Shown: positions 28,703 through 36,984 of the stretch, one piece after another
Layout of the letters: every line of letters begins with the position of its first letter
Position numbering within the stretch: the first letter of the stretch is position 1
NCBI RefSeq assembly: GCF_000244895.1
Contig: NZ_CM001441.1
Coordinates: 5,557,417-5,621,416, forward strand
DNA: 64,000 nt
From: Desulfosporosinus youngiae DSM 17734
Lineage (GTDB): Bacteria > Bacillota > Desulfitobacteriia > Desulfitobacteriales > Desulfitobacteriaceae
Direction of reading: 5' to 3'
Notes under the pieces: generated by a model
Told to the model about the DNA's origin: nothing
What the model saw: the letters and a program-made list of their open reading frames with translations, nothing else
Database searches by the model: none
Position numbers and translations under genes: made by a program

Positions 28703-28862
28703 ATCTCTGTTAGGTGAGGCTCCTGCATAGACATAGGCCACTGCCCAGAAATGTCGAGAGACGCCAATTGGGTAGAACAGGTATTGCCGACATAAGGTTT
28801 TACTTAAGGTGGCTGAGAATACTCTACGCCATGCAGTGCTAAAGCTCAACGAGTAGGGAGGT
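28703..28862 (+). ncRNA. M-box (ykoK) magnesium riboswitch
   Basis: Conserved M-box blocks occur in order: GTTAGGTGAGGCTCCT near 28709, CACTGCCCAGAAATGTCGAG near 28740, GACGCCAATTGGG, GCCGACATAAGG and the final CAGTGCTAAAGCTCAACGAG near 28834. In known members Mg2+ folds the aptamer, sequesters the anti-terminator and stops transcription. A terminator hairpin follows and the downstream genes are a MgtE-type regulatory protein and an NRAMP-related transporter, which agrees with Mg2+ control. Confidence 0.93.
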
Positions 28863-28910
28863 CAAACTTTTGTTTGCAGACCTTCTATTTTGCCGTAGAG
28901 GTCTTTTTAT
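28859..28910 (+). terminator. Riboswitch expression platform: anti-terminator and terminator
   Basis: AGACCTTCTA (28878-28887) pairs with TAGAGGTCT (28896-28904, one bulge) and is followed by TTTTTATTTT. The word AGGTC at 28859-28863, at the aptamer edge, can pair instead with GACCT at 28879-28883, giving the alternative structure. Confidence 0.8.
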
Positions 28911-28947
28911 TTTCCCGAATTCCATTCGGAAACTAGGAGGTGAGTTT

Positions 28948-29034
28948 ATGGATTCTGGCCCTTATCATTCGTGTCGTTCTATTATTTATACCGGACTGAG
29001 TCAATGGGACAAAAGGTGCCAGACTCCGTCGTGA
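28948..29034 (+). CDS. Possible 28-residue leader peptide
   Basis: An ATG with a perfect AGGAGGTGAGTTT site opens a 28-codon frame ending in TGA at 29032, 15 bases before the next gene. The product starts MDSGPYHSCRSIIYTG. Its 3' part runs through a word (GGGACAAAAGGTGCCAGACTCC-like) that resembles dispersed repeats, so it may be accidental. Coding is supported only by the ribosome site and position. Confidence 0.35.
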   Translation: MDSGPYHSCRSIIYTGLSQWDKRCQTPS

Positions 29035-29048
29035 GAGGAGGAAATTAA

Positions 29049-30347
29049 ATGGAGGACTTAAAAGTTCTGGGAGAATTTTATTTCAGTCAATTGCTGAATA
29101 AGCCTATTCGGGATGCAGAAGGCCGTCGAATTGGCCGCTTGCTGGACCTGGCTATACGTTGGGATGGTGTCTCCCCTCATGTTACAGGAATTCGATATAC
29201 CAAAGGGATTCACGACTTAATTCCCATTAAATTAGTCTCTTCTTGGGATCAAAATGACATGCGTCTGAATATCACCTTTGATCCCCGGCTTACATGCCCT
29301 CTTCAGGAGGATGAAACATTTATCGGCAAATGGCTATTAGATAAACAGATCATTGATTTAGAAGGCTCAAGATTGGTACGGGTGAATGATATTTCGTTAT
29401 CTTGGGTGTCTCATGAACAGCAGAACTATATGGTTCTGCTGGCAGTTGATATTGGTGTACGAGGCTTATTCCGCCGCTTGGGGGTTGAATTTCTCTTAAG
29501 CCGAATCGAGAATAAGTTTGTGGGCAGCCAGTATATCAAACCTCTCGAAAATCGAACCTCAGCCCTTCAGCTCACCAGGGAAAAAGAACAGCTTCGTCAG
29601 CTTCATCCCGCAGATATTGCAGATCTTATTGAAGACATGGACTATAAGCAGCGGGCGGATTTCCTTAATGTGCTGGATTCCCAACAAGCAATCGATGCCC
29701 TGGCTGAGATGGAATTAGATACTCAGGTTGAAGTGATTACTCAAATGGATGAGGAGCGGGCCTCTGATATCTTAGAAGAGATGCCCCCCGATGAAGCCGC
29801 AGATATTTTGAGCGAATTATCCTCAGAAAAATCCGAAGAACTTCTAAGCTTGATGGAATCGGACGATGCAGAAGATGTTCGGGAGTTAATGCAGTATGAA
29901 GAAAACACCGCCGGTTCTCTTATGACAACTGAATATATCGGCTTACCCATTTGGATTACTGCTGAACAGGCTATCAATGAATTGAGACGCTTGGCTCCGG
30001 AAGCTGAAACTATCTATTATCTTTACGTAGTGGACGAACAAGAAACCCTGGAAGGGGTCCTGTCTCTGCGGGAACTAATTATTGCTTCTCCTGAAACTAC
30101 CTTAAAAGACTTAATGCACACCAAAATAGTGAAGATCTCTCCCTATGACGACCACCAAAAAGTCGCCGATCTGATCCATAAATATGGATTACTGGCTGTG
30201 CCTGTCGTGAATTCCGAGGATCAGATCTTAGGGATCATCACAGTGGATGATGTCTTGGAATTATTGATGCCGGATCGTCCTCGTGTGGAAATTTACTCCA
30301 CCTTGATTGCCCGCCGACGCCAAGCGAAAGGAGGGCATGGTGAATGA
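29049..30347 (+). CDS. PRC-barrel / MgtE-N / CBS-domain protein (soluble magnesium regulator)
   Basis: A 432-residue protein with no transmembrane helix. Residues 1-165 hold two PRC-barrel-like segments (FSQLLNKPIRDAEGRRIG, then LLDKQIIDLEGSRLVRVND). Residues about 190-290 are a MgtE N-domain (LHPADIADLIEDMD and the acidic repeats ERASDILEEMPPDEAADILSELS). Residues 295-425 are a CBS pair (GSLMTTEYI, then VPVVNSEDQILGIITVDDVLELL). In MgtE these domains sense cytosolic Mg2+ and gate the channel; here the channel is absent and the next gene, overlapping by 4 bases, encodes a transporter. A regulatory-subunit role is inferred from this. Confidence 0.88.
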   Translation: MEDLKVLGEFYFSQLLNKPIRDAEGRRIGRLLDLAIRWDGVSPHVTGIRYTKGIHDLIPIKLVSSWDQNDMRLNITFDPRLTCPLQEDETFIGKWLLDKQIIDLEGSRLVRVNDISLSWVSHEQQNYMVLLAVDIGVRGLFRRLGVEFLLSRIENKFVGSQYIKPLENRTSALQLTREKEQLRQLHPADIADLIEDMDYKQRADFLNVLDSQQAIDALAEMELDTQVEVITQMDEERASDILEEMPPDEAADILSELSSEKSEELLSLMESDDAEDVRELMQYEENTAGSLMTTEYIGLPIWITAEQAINELRRLAPEAETIYYLYVVDEQETLEGVLSLRELIIASPETTLKDLMHTKIVKISPYDDHQKVADLIHKYGLLAVPVVNSEDQILGIITVDDVLELLMPDRPRVEIYSTLIARRRQAKGGHGE

Positions 30348-31606
30348 ACCTAAAAGCACGTTTCACCTTGTTTTTTGCCATCATGGGGCCAGGAATGGTC
30401 ACCGCCTTTGCGGATAATGATGCCGGCGGAATTGCAACTTACGCCGCTGCAGGCGCTAAATATGGCTATTCACTTATCTTTACCATGCTTATCAGCACTG
30501 TACTTCTGGCCATAGCCCAAGAAATCTCCGCTCGTACAGGAGCCGTTACCGGCCGGGGACTCTCCGACTTAATACGGGAAAATTATGGAGTGAAATGGGC
30601 ATTTTTTGCAATGAGTGTCCTCCTGATAGCCAACCTGGGGACAACTGCCTCGGAATTTTCCGGGATAGCCACTAGTTTTGAAATTTTTGGTGTGAGTAAA
30701 TATATATCCGTTCCAATCATGGCTTTTATTATCTGGTGGCTTGTTATCAAGACCGACTATGCCAAAATGGAGAAAATTCTGTTGTTCCTCTGCTTGACCT
30801 TCTTTAGTTATGTCATTTCGGGCATTATGGTCAAACCCCCCTGGCCTCATGTCTTCGTAGAATCCATTACGCCCACCCTTTTGGGTACCCCTGCCTTTCT
30901 GCTAATGGTGGTCGGCGTGATTGGAACGACCATTACTCCTTGGGGACAGTTCTATGTTCAGTCTTCCGTCGTGGATAAGGGGATCACAGCCCAGGATTAT
31001 CGCTACACACGCTGGGATGTTCTGATCGGAACATTTTTTACCGGGTTCATTGCCTTCTTTATTATTGTGTCCACTGCGGCTACGCTTTTTGAGAATAATA
31101 TTCCCATTGAAACTGCCAAGGATGTTGCCCTCGCCCTAAAACCTTTGGCTGGCGAGTATGCCAGTTTGCTTTTTGGCTTTGGATTGCTTGGGGCATCTAT
31201 GCTGGCGGCTTTTGTACTGCCGCTGAGTACTGCCTATGCTGTTTGTGAAGCCTTTGGCTTTGAACATGGAATCAGTAAATCCCATAAAGAGGCCCCTGTC
31301 TTCTTCAGCTTATATACGGTTCTGATCGTCTTAGGGGCGGCGATCGTTTTATGGCCGGGTTTATCCTTATACCACGTCATGTTGACAACTCAAGTCGTTA
31401 ATGGCATTCTTTTGCCCCCGATTCTCATCTTCATGGTCCTGATCGCCAGTAAGAAAAGTATTATGGGAGACTACGCTAATAGCAAGTTTTTTAATATTAT
31501 ATCCTGGACATTTACCTTGATCTTAGTGCTGCTTTCTCTGCTTTTGCTTCTATCAACGTTATTCCCCGAGTTTATTACCAGCTTTTTGGAGTTATTAGAA
31601 TTTTAA
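30344..31606 (+). CDS. NRAMP-related magnesium transporter (NRMT type)
   Basis: A polytopic membrane protein of 420 residues with about 11 helices and the NRAMP fold. The ion-site motifs deviate from Mn2+/Fe2+ NRAMPs: helix 1 reads FADNDAGG (Asp24-Gly29) where DPGN is usual, and helix 6 reads ITPWGQFYVQSS with Thr198-Pro199 where the Met-Pro of MPHN is usual. Loss of the soft methionine ligand is the mark of NRAMP-related magnesium transporters. Control by an M-box and coupling to a MgtE-N/CBS protein by an ATGA overlap support Mg2+ as substrate. Confidence 0.9.
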   Translation: MNLKARFTLFFAIMGPGMVTAFADNDAGGIATYAAAGAKYGYSLIFTMLISTVLLAIAQEISARTGAVTGRGLSDLIRENYGVKWAFFAMSVLLIANLGTTASEFSGIATSFEIFGVSKYISVPIMAFIIWWLVIKTDYAKMEKILLFLCLTFFSYVISGIMVKPPWPHVFVESITPTLLGTPAFLLMVVGVIGTTITPWGQFYVQSSVVDKGITAQDYRYTRWDVLIGTFFTGFIAFFIIVSTAATLFENNIPIETAKDVALALKPLAGEYASLLFGFGLLGASMLAAFVLPLSTAYAVCEAFGFEHGISKSHKEAPVFFSLYTVLIVLGAAIVLWPGLSLYHVMLTTQVVNGILLPPILIFMVLIASKKSIMGDYANSKFFNIISWTFTLILVLLSLLLLLSTLFPEFITSFLELLEF

Positions 31607-31610
31607 AATG

Positions 31611-31639
31611 ACAAGCTGCTTCGGCAGCTTGTTTTTTTA
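31611..31639 (+). terminator. Intrinsic terminator of the magnesium operon
   Basis: ACAAGCTGC and GCAGCTTGT (31611-31619, 31624-31632) form a 9-bp stem with a TTCG loop, followed by seven T. It begins 5 bases after the transporter stop codon. Confidence 0.92.
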
Positions 31640-31755
31640 ATAGGATTCTTTCCGGCCAACCTTGTCCCTTTTCCCTTCTTAAACTAAATTCATATGTATA
31701 TTCCTTAGAATAACGTTTACTCTACCTAAAGACGTAAACTAAGGAGTGAATTAAT

Positions 31756-32451
31756 ATGGGTTTAGGGCAATTAGCATTAGAACTTGTTATAGGATTTTTT
31801 AGTTTATTATTTATGACCAGGATTTTAGGTAAAACTCAAATTACCCAGCTTACGGCTTTTGACTTTATCTCAGCCTTAATTATGGGTGAGCTTCTAGGTA
31901 ATGCCATCTATGATGATGACACGGGAGTCACGAAAATTCTATTTGCCATCGCTGTTTGGGGCCTCCTGATCTTTGCCATACAGGTCGTGGGACAAAAGTC
32001 CATTACATTAAGAAATCTTTTCGAAGGCAAACCTTCCTTAGTCATTCAAAAAGGGGTCATTAACCGCCAAGAGCTTAAAAAAAATCGTACGAATATTAAT
32101 GAGCTTTTAACCTTATTAAGGGATAAGGATATTTTCTCCGTTCGAGAAGTTGAGTACGCTATACTCGAACCCAATGGGTCTTTAACCGTTTTGCGGAAAC
32201 CTGAATTCGATACCCCTACACTTAAAGATCTCAATATTGCTGTCACTAAAAAGTCCCTGCCTGAGCTTCTTATCAGTGATGGAAAAATAATCAACCAAGC
32301 CTTGCTGAATATCAACAAAAGCACGGCTTGGCTTGAGGCTGAGCTAAAACAGCAAGGGCATGATAATCCAGATAACATTTTCTATGCTGAATGGAGAGAG
32401 GAAGACGGTTTATATGTTATAGAAAAAAATCAGTTAAACAATGGCCGTTAA
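31756..32451 (+). CDS. DUF421 (YetF/YcaP) family membrane protein
   Basis: A 231-residue protein with three N-terminal transmembrane helices (residues 5-85) and a cytosolic domain. LGKTQITQLTAFDFISALIMGELLGNAIYDD is the family signature; the soluble part has GKPSLVIQKGVINRQELKKNRTNINELLTLLRDK and ends in the typical second half with LLISDGKIINQALLNI. Members are common in spore formers and some affect germination or inner spore membrane properties; the activity is unknown. AAGGAGTG lies upstream of the ATG. Confidence 0.88.
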   Translation: MGLGQLALELVIGFFSLLFMTRILGKTQITQLTAFDFISALIMGELLGNAIYDDDTGVTKILFAIAVWGLLIFAIQVVGQKSITLRNLFEGKPSLVIQKGVINRQELKKNRTNINELLTLLRDKDIFSVREVEYAILEPNGSLTVLRKPEFDTPTLKDLNIAVTKKSLPELLISDGKIINQALLNINKSTAWLEAELKQQGHDNPDNIFYAEWREEDGLYVIEKNQLNNGR

Positions 32452-32454
32452 GTC

Positions 32455-32931
32455 CTACTCAGGAAGTTTGTTGTCGTAACTTCGATAAACTAATGCAGAG
32501 CCTGCAAACCAGAGGATAAATGTTATGATTGTGACTATCGCTCCACGAGTATCACCGTGATTGAATTTAAAAAATCCCAGATTTTGTTCTATAAAGCCAA
32601 GCATTACTGCAAACCCGGAAAATCCTAATATGTAAGGGATTAGAAACTCCACTCTAACGGGTAAGAAAAAGAAAAAAAGCATCCAAACAAATGTAAAGGC
32701 TATCGGCACAAAAACAGGTATCCCAAACGCTTCAAGCGGGCCGGCAATGTAAGTAAATTCTCCAAGAAAATTTCCTAAAATAATAATTGTAAATACATCA
32801 ATAAACCCACCTAGAACAAATCCAAATAATAAGAACTTCTTATAGTTTTCTCTGGGGATAAATATTAATGTCGGAATACCAAACGCAATGGCTAAACCCG
32901 GCCAAAATATAAAATTCAGATCAAATGCCAC
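32455..32931 (-). CDS. Polytopic membrane protein, unknown function
   Basis: A 158-residue, very hydrophobic protein with about five transmembrane helices, starting AFDLNFIFWPGLAIAFGIPTLIFIPR and ending LWFAGSALVYRSYDNKLPE. I do not recognise a characterised family; small proteins with this layout are common in Desulfosporosinus-like genomes. It converges on the DUF421 gene with only 3 bases between stop codons and marks the last clearly intact chromosomal gene before the decayed region. Confidence 0.6.
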   Translation of the reverse strand: MAFDLNFIFWPGLAIAFGIPTLIFIPRENYKKFLLFGFVLGGFIDVFTIIILGNFLGEFTYIAGPLEAFGIPVFVPIAFTFVWMLFFFFLPVRVEFLIPYILGFSGFAVMLGFIEQNLGFFKFNHGDTRGAIVTIITFILWFAGSALVYRSYDNKLPE

Positions 32932-33128
32932 CGTATCACCTTCTTCTATAAATTATTCACTCAATTATTTTTCCGTTGAGCTAATAATTTATTCCATTTC
33001 TATGGATAATCCCCGGATTTTTTCTTAATCGTTCGTTGACTGTCCGAAATATAGACTTTATGATTCCACTTCGTTCAAATGTTGTTAATGCCTGTTCGAG
33101 AGTGGGGAGGATCGCCGTCTGATCTCTG

Positions 33129-33158
33129 TTCAAATTCGGAATCGATTCCGAATTTGAA
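33129..33158. repeat. 30-bp near-perfect palindrome, copy 1
   Basis: The halves TTCAAATTCGGAATC and GATTCCGAATTTGAA face each other with no spacer. A second copy with one changed base pair lies at 33949-33974, some 820 bases away; together they bracket a decayed block. Confidence 0.8.
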
Positions 33159-33231
33159 CTGCCATGGTCGGAGCCGGGCCGCAAAAAATCAACGGCCATC
33201 GGCAGGCGGTGCATTTCCCGTCCGGCGGGTC

Positions 33232-33490
33232 TTAATACAGGGGCGGATCATACAAATCGGTTGTTGTTGAATCCGTGATTTTGATATCTCGTTTGCCAGT
33301 CAGGTCAAAGCGGTTATTCCAAGTCATGGATACCAACGGATATTCCAGCAAATTGAGATTCTCATCAGAAATGCCCATTTTCAGCCCGAAAACGCCTTTT
33401 GACGGATAACCGGGAAACCGTTGGCCATACCGGTCTGATAACGGACAATCATCCCGATTTCCGCCCCTAACGAAATGATAAACTTTAATA
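33232..33490 (-). pseudogene. ORF remnant, unknown family
   Basis: An open minus-strand stretch without a start codon ends at 33232. It contains GVFGLKMGISDENLNLLEY and PLVSMTWNNRFDLTGKRDI, which look like genuine protein, but neither end matches a family I know. The GC-rich sequence around 33165-33240 next to it holds no gene. Confidence 0.35.
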
Positions 33491-33582
33491 ATTTCCTTGT
33501 TTTGGATTTTACCTGACCAAGCCTTTGGCCGGTCTTTTCATCTTATGCACCTTGTCCGGCAGGGGTTACCCTTGTCCGGGAT

Positions 33583-33658
33583 ACTTGTGACAAAATAAGG
33601 GCAAGACCGCAAAGTGTGATATACTCTTTACGGTCTTGCCCTTATTTTTGTCACAAGT
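33583..33658. repeat. Long inverted repeat with 27-28 bp arms
   Basis: The arm from 33583 (ACTTGTGACAAAATAAGGGC and 7 more bases) is repeated inverted at 33631-33658 with one base inserted in an A-run. The 21-base centre contains TGATATACTCTTT. It could be a miniature inverted-repeat element, a terminator or a terminal end of a lost insertion sequence. Confidence 0.7.
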
Positions 33659-33764
33659 GAGGGCTTGAACACATAGGCTATGAGTAAGATTGTTCAAATC
33701 CGTCTTGTCTTATGGGAGCTTTTCCTTAGGAAAAGCTTATGAATAAGAAGAGAAGCTCGAAACC

Positions 33765-33945
33765 ATGGCAAACGGATTAACTGAGCGAAGGCCGCAGATT
33801 ATCGCGGTCAAATTAACCGTATTAAAGATCAGAACGGCAGAGTGCTGCTTTACATCTCAGTCAAGATCGGAGGGCACCTGACGGAGGCTAAATCCATGGT
33901 CAATCATGGAGTATGGGGCCAAGCTGACTGCCGACCCAGAGGACA
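33765..33945 (+). pseudogene. DUF3102 family protein, frameshifted and truncated
   Basis: The start MANGLTERRPQIIAV and, in another frame, INRIKDQNGRVLLY and KIGGHLTEAKSMVNHGVWG are recognisable as the N-terminal part of DUF3102 proteins, found on mobile elements. The frame shifts near 33815, and homology stops at the second palindrome (33949). Clearly a dead fragment. Confidence 0.6.
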
Positions 33946-33948
33946 GTC

Positions 33949-33974
33949 CAAATTCGGAATCGGTTCCGAATTTG
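33949..33974. repeat. 26-bp palindrome, copy 2
   Basis: CAAATTCGGAA and TTCCGAATTTG face each other around TCGG. Same element as 33129-33158. The minus-strand sequence beyond it (to about 34140) is open for nearly 60 codons (DSLCVASVCLAALGHYQAW) without a start; it is probably another gene fragment. Confidence 0.75.
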
Positions 33975-34156
33975 AACGGCGAAGGGGTCTGCTTCTAAGG
34001 CTTCTACCATGGTCTTATGGATCTTTGAGGCTCTAGCCAGGAGGGTATCATGGCGGATTCTGAGGGGTTCGGATAAAATATCCCAGGCTTGATAATGGCC
34101 GAGGGCGGCCAGGCAAACGCTTGCTACACATAATGAGTCAACTGTCTGCCAAATGG

Positions 34157-34426
34157 TTAGTAATGTAGTATTTCATATCCTTCTTCGTCATATTCTTTTT
34201 CTTCAACTGGTGTATGCGGTCGTTCAATGAACGTTCTTTGTGGCATTTTTCTAAAAACCTTAATGCCTATTTTATGTTTGTTTTGTTTTCTCATCTTTTC
34301 TCCTACGATACTCTCAATTTCAGTTAATTCTGATTCAGGAACTGGAAACCCATTTTCACCAACCTGATCTGAGTCATAAGCTAGGTCAGGATCGACAATT
34401 CCCATGTCTATGGAATTATTTTTCAA
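34157..34426 (-). CDS. Hypothetical protein
   Basis: An 89-residue hydrophilic protein, MKNNSIDMGIVDPDLAYDSD at the start and a Tyr/Glu-rich end (PVEEKEYDEEGYEILHY). No motif or membrane segment, and no family recognised. It stands alone in a decayed region with AT-rich flanks (34427-34642 holds nothing I can identify). It may be real or a leftover of a mobile element. Confidence 0.4.
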   Translation of the reverse strand: MKNNSIDMGIVDPDLAYDSDQVGENGFPVPESELTEIESIVGEKMRKQNKHKIGIKVFRKMPQRTFIERPHTPVEEKEYDEEGYEILHY

Positions 34427-34642
34427 TTTTTGATTTTAAATTAGCGAAATTTTCTTAAAACAAAACATTTAATTATACAACGCTTTCTGTAAATTTCCTT
34501 CCAGTAAAGGAGATTTATTTTAATTCATAACAAACTAAAAGTTACTAAGATTATTGAAATAGGCCGTACAAGACCATTGCTAGATTCTTTATCTTCTAAA
34601 CGATTAGCCTACAACTAGACTGGTGTTTGACAGTCAATTAAT

Positions 34643-34669
34643 TTGAACCCTTGTTACACAAGGGTTCAA
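34643..34669. repeat. 12-bp inverted repeat beyond the transposase remnant
   Basis: TTGAACCCTTGT (34643-34654) and ACAAGGGTTCAA (34658-34669) with a 3-base centre, 47 bases beyond the transposase stop. It may belong to the end of the insertion sequence or be its terminator. Confidence 0.6.
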
Positions 34670-34715
34670 GAAAATCAAAAATGGGCGTGCCACTACAATT
34701 AGCTTTTTATAGTAA

Positions 34716-35149
34716 TTAGCTGTGCATTGAGGTTTGAACTCGATCCGGAACTCTGGCTCCTACGGCTTTAAACGCTACTGCAGCAGCGCCATGGACTTCC
34801 GTACGAACTAAATGTTCCTTGTTTTTGGTGTTTAATTTCACGATATGCACCTTACGTAATTCCCGAATGACTTCAGTGTATCCGTATTCGCTGTTACAAT
34901 CGGTCAGGAGCTTTTGAAACTTAATCTGAACAACCAAGGCTAAGAAGCAAAGCATGATGTGGCCGGCAATTCGTTTCTCTGTCCAATGGAAAACAATCCG
35001 TAAATCTAAGGTGCTTTTAAGATGTCTAAAGGCACGTTCAATTTGTCATAAGCTGCGATAAGCCGTAGCTACTTCTGCCGTTGGCAACTGAGTATTGGTC
35101 TGCAGAATATACAGTCCATCAAATAACGTTGCCTGCTTTAGCTTCTCTC
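34716..35149 (-). pseudogene. C-terminal fragment of an IS1634/IS4-type DDE transposase
   Basis: Only the last 140 or so codons remain. The frame reads KLKQATLFDGLYILQTNTQ, then a stop (TGA at 35046-35048, where a Trp codon is expected in YRSLWQIERAF), then IERAFRHLKSTLDLRIVFHW and RIAGHIMLCFLALVVQIKFQ. The Y-R-S-L-W-x-I-E-R-A-F block is the conserved region with the last acidic catalytic residue in this superfamily. It abuts and truncates the nuclease-like gene at 35138. Confidence 0.75.
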
Positions 35150-35982
35150 TTCATTAATCGTTGCTGCTTCATCCACGACATTAAGATAACGCTTGTATTC
35201 GCTGTTACCAATCAGATCCTTTAGAGTTCGCGAACTTGGGTTGTCCTTAAACATTTGAGGGGTTAATAACACAAAAAGGGTGTGGTCTGGAAGACGTAAA
35301 GATAAGGGCTGGTCCATCTCCTTGTTTTTTTCAAGTAGAACATCTATGTTTCGAATTATTTGGTTTCTCATCGCATCATAAGTGATTTGACATGAAATAT
35401 CTGACAATACTTTAGCCTCAATAAGTATGGCAAACTGAGTATCAGGATTAATCAAAAGTGCATCTACATGGGTCGCTCCTTCAAGATCAGGCCTGAAATC
35501 CTCACCAAATTTACAGGCCGCCTCTAAAACATAAGGGATGAAATGACGACTTTGTAAATGTTCCGCAAGCCACTTTTTGTACGATTTTGGTGAAGGTAAA
35601 GCGACCTCAAAGTAAAGTTGGAGATTTCCTTCTAAGCATTCTCTCCATGAAGTGATACCTTCAATTGGTGGTTTCTCTCCCAAAGTAGCAGATAGCAGGT
35701 TGGAGAATAAATCGTTCCTATTATCTGAGTAGTAATAGTTTATAAGCAGGCAACTACCCAAAACCGCTCATCTTTTTCCAACTGGCGGGGAAGTTTTACT
35801 TTACTTATAGTAACCCCGACTTTATCCGAAATAGCATGTTCCTTGTAGCGTTTGGCGCTTTCGAGGTAATATTTTAGATACTCTTTGCATCTTCGGTATG
35901 GCCAGGAGCAAAGTGTTTCACTAATGTTGCGCCTGAAAAAGGTAAATAAGTAGGCTCGATAATGCTCATCTTTAACTCCCAT
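35138..35982 (-). pseudogene. PD-(D/E)XK nuclease-like gene, frameshifted and 3'-truncated
   Basis: Two overlapping frames form one gene: the first (from 35982) ends KDERFWVVACL, and the second resumes LINYYYSDNRNDLF near 35745, a one-base shift. The joined protein would be about 280 residues. The second part has VDALLINPDTQFAILIEAK, an Asp followed by Glu-x-Lys in the spacing of PD-(D/E)XK nucleases. The 3' end runs into the transposase remnant and stops after TINEERS, so the C-terminus is probably lost. Restriction-like or defence function is only an inference. Confidence 0.55.
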
Positions 35983-36006
35983 CTCACCTAACCAATAGGT
36001 TACATC

Positions 36007-36393
36007 TTAAATTATAATGAACCCTTCGTTCCATAAAGCTAGCACAACATCCATCTGAGAATTGTGTGATTTCTTTATCCCACCCTTTGTTTCATTCCAA
36101 AGAGTTTTCTTATCATTTGAAAGCGACGGGTTGTCGACAAGGAGTTTCAGTGCTTTGACAGCATATTCTTTGTTTTCCTTAGCTGAAATATAAACGCCTG
36201 ACTTTATACCTTTTACTTTACCCGTCTCACATAATGCTAGGAAAGTACTTCTTGGGCACCCTTTGCTTTGACCGGATGTCCCTTCGCCAAAAATCTCTAT
36301 CGTTGCCATTTCCCATGCGGCTTCTGGTGTGTTTGCATGTTTTGATTCTATTAAATCAACCGCTTTAATGGCAGCTTGTCCATACTTATTCAT
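36007..36393 (-). CDS. DUF6979-like hypothetical protein
   Basis: A 128-residue soluble protein starting MNKYGQAAIKAVDLIESKHA with FGEGTSGQSKGCPRSTFLALCETGKVKGI in the middle and a basic C-terminal half (DKKTLWNETKGGIKKSHNSQMDVVLALW). The pattern resembles a small Firmicute family (DUF6979) of unknown function, often near restriction or mobile genes. It is followed by the broken nuclease gene and preceded by two further orphans on the same strand. Confidence 0.55.
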   Translation of the reverse strand: MNKYGQAAIKAVDLIESKHANTPEAAWEMATIEIFGEGTSGQSKGCPRSTFLALCETGKVKGIKSGVYISAKENKEYAVKALKLLVDNPSLSNDKKTLWNETKGGIKKSHNSQMDVVLALWNEGFIII

Positions 36394-36434
36394 AATGGCC
36401 CTCCAAACAAATAATAAGTCCCGAAAGATGGAAA

Positions 36435-36914
36435 TTACTCCCTATTGCCTATTGCTCTTGACTCTACCTCCACAATTTTCTTTCCACTTAGAAGTTCTGC
36501 TAAAGTATAGTACCACCCACCGGAATTATTTACGCTTGGTTTTGGGGCATGGGGTAATTCAATTTGCCCCTTTTCCGAAAGGATATAAAATCTATAGTCT
36601 TCGTTGTGATGAGAAAACTCCCATTTCAAAAATCGTTCTTTAATGTATCCAGCTATTCTTTTCGAGTACGAAGATTCCATATGACCCAATCTCTCTTCCA
36701 AGGTGGGTTCATATGGATTTAATACCACAGTCTTATCGACAAGGTAAAGCTTTTCCATCTCGCCACCTTGTGGGTTACGAAAAGTAATATATTTAGATGG
36801 TCTATACTGAAACCTAGGGCCCTCATTGGGGCAGGCATGGACAGAATAAGCAACTATAAATGGATATGTATTCCGGGCTGCAACCGATAACACATCAGCT
36901 TGTATTTGACTCAT
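36435..36914 (-). CDS. Hypothetical protein
   Basis: A 159-residue soluble protein; no family recognised. It contains aromatic-rich segments (YPFIVAYSVHACPNEGPRF, then SGGWYYTLAELLSGK) and no membrane helix. It lies between two other small orphans on the minus strand, each separated by 40-70 bases, suggesting one operon with 36007 and 36985. Confidence 0.5.
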   Translation of the reverse strand: MSQIQADVLSVAARNTYPFIVAYSVHACPNEGPRFQYRPSKYITFRNPQGGEMEKLYLVDKTVVLNPYEPTLEERLGHMESSYSKRIAGYIKERFLKWEFSHHNEDYRFYILSEKGQIELPHAPKPSVNNSGGWYYTLAELLSGKKIVEVESRAIGNRE

Positions 36915-36984
36915 GCCAATTTAACCTCCAAACTTAATGCGCACTTTTTCCTTAACATTACTGCTCAAGACCAGCTTCACCCGA

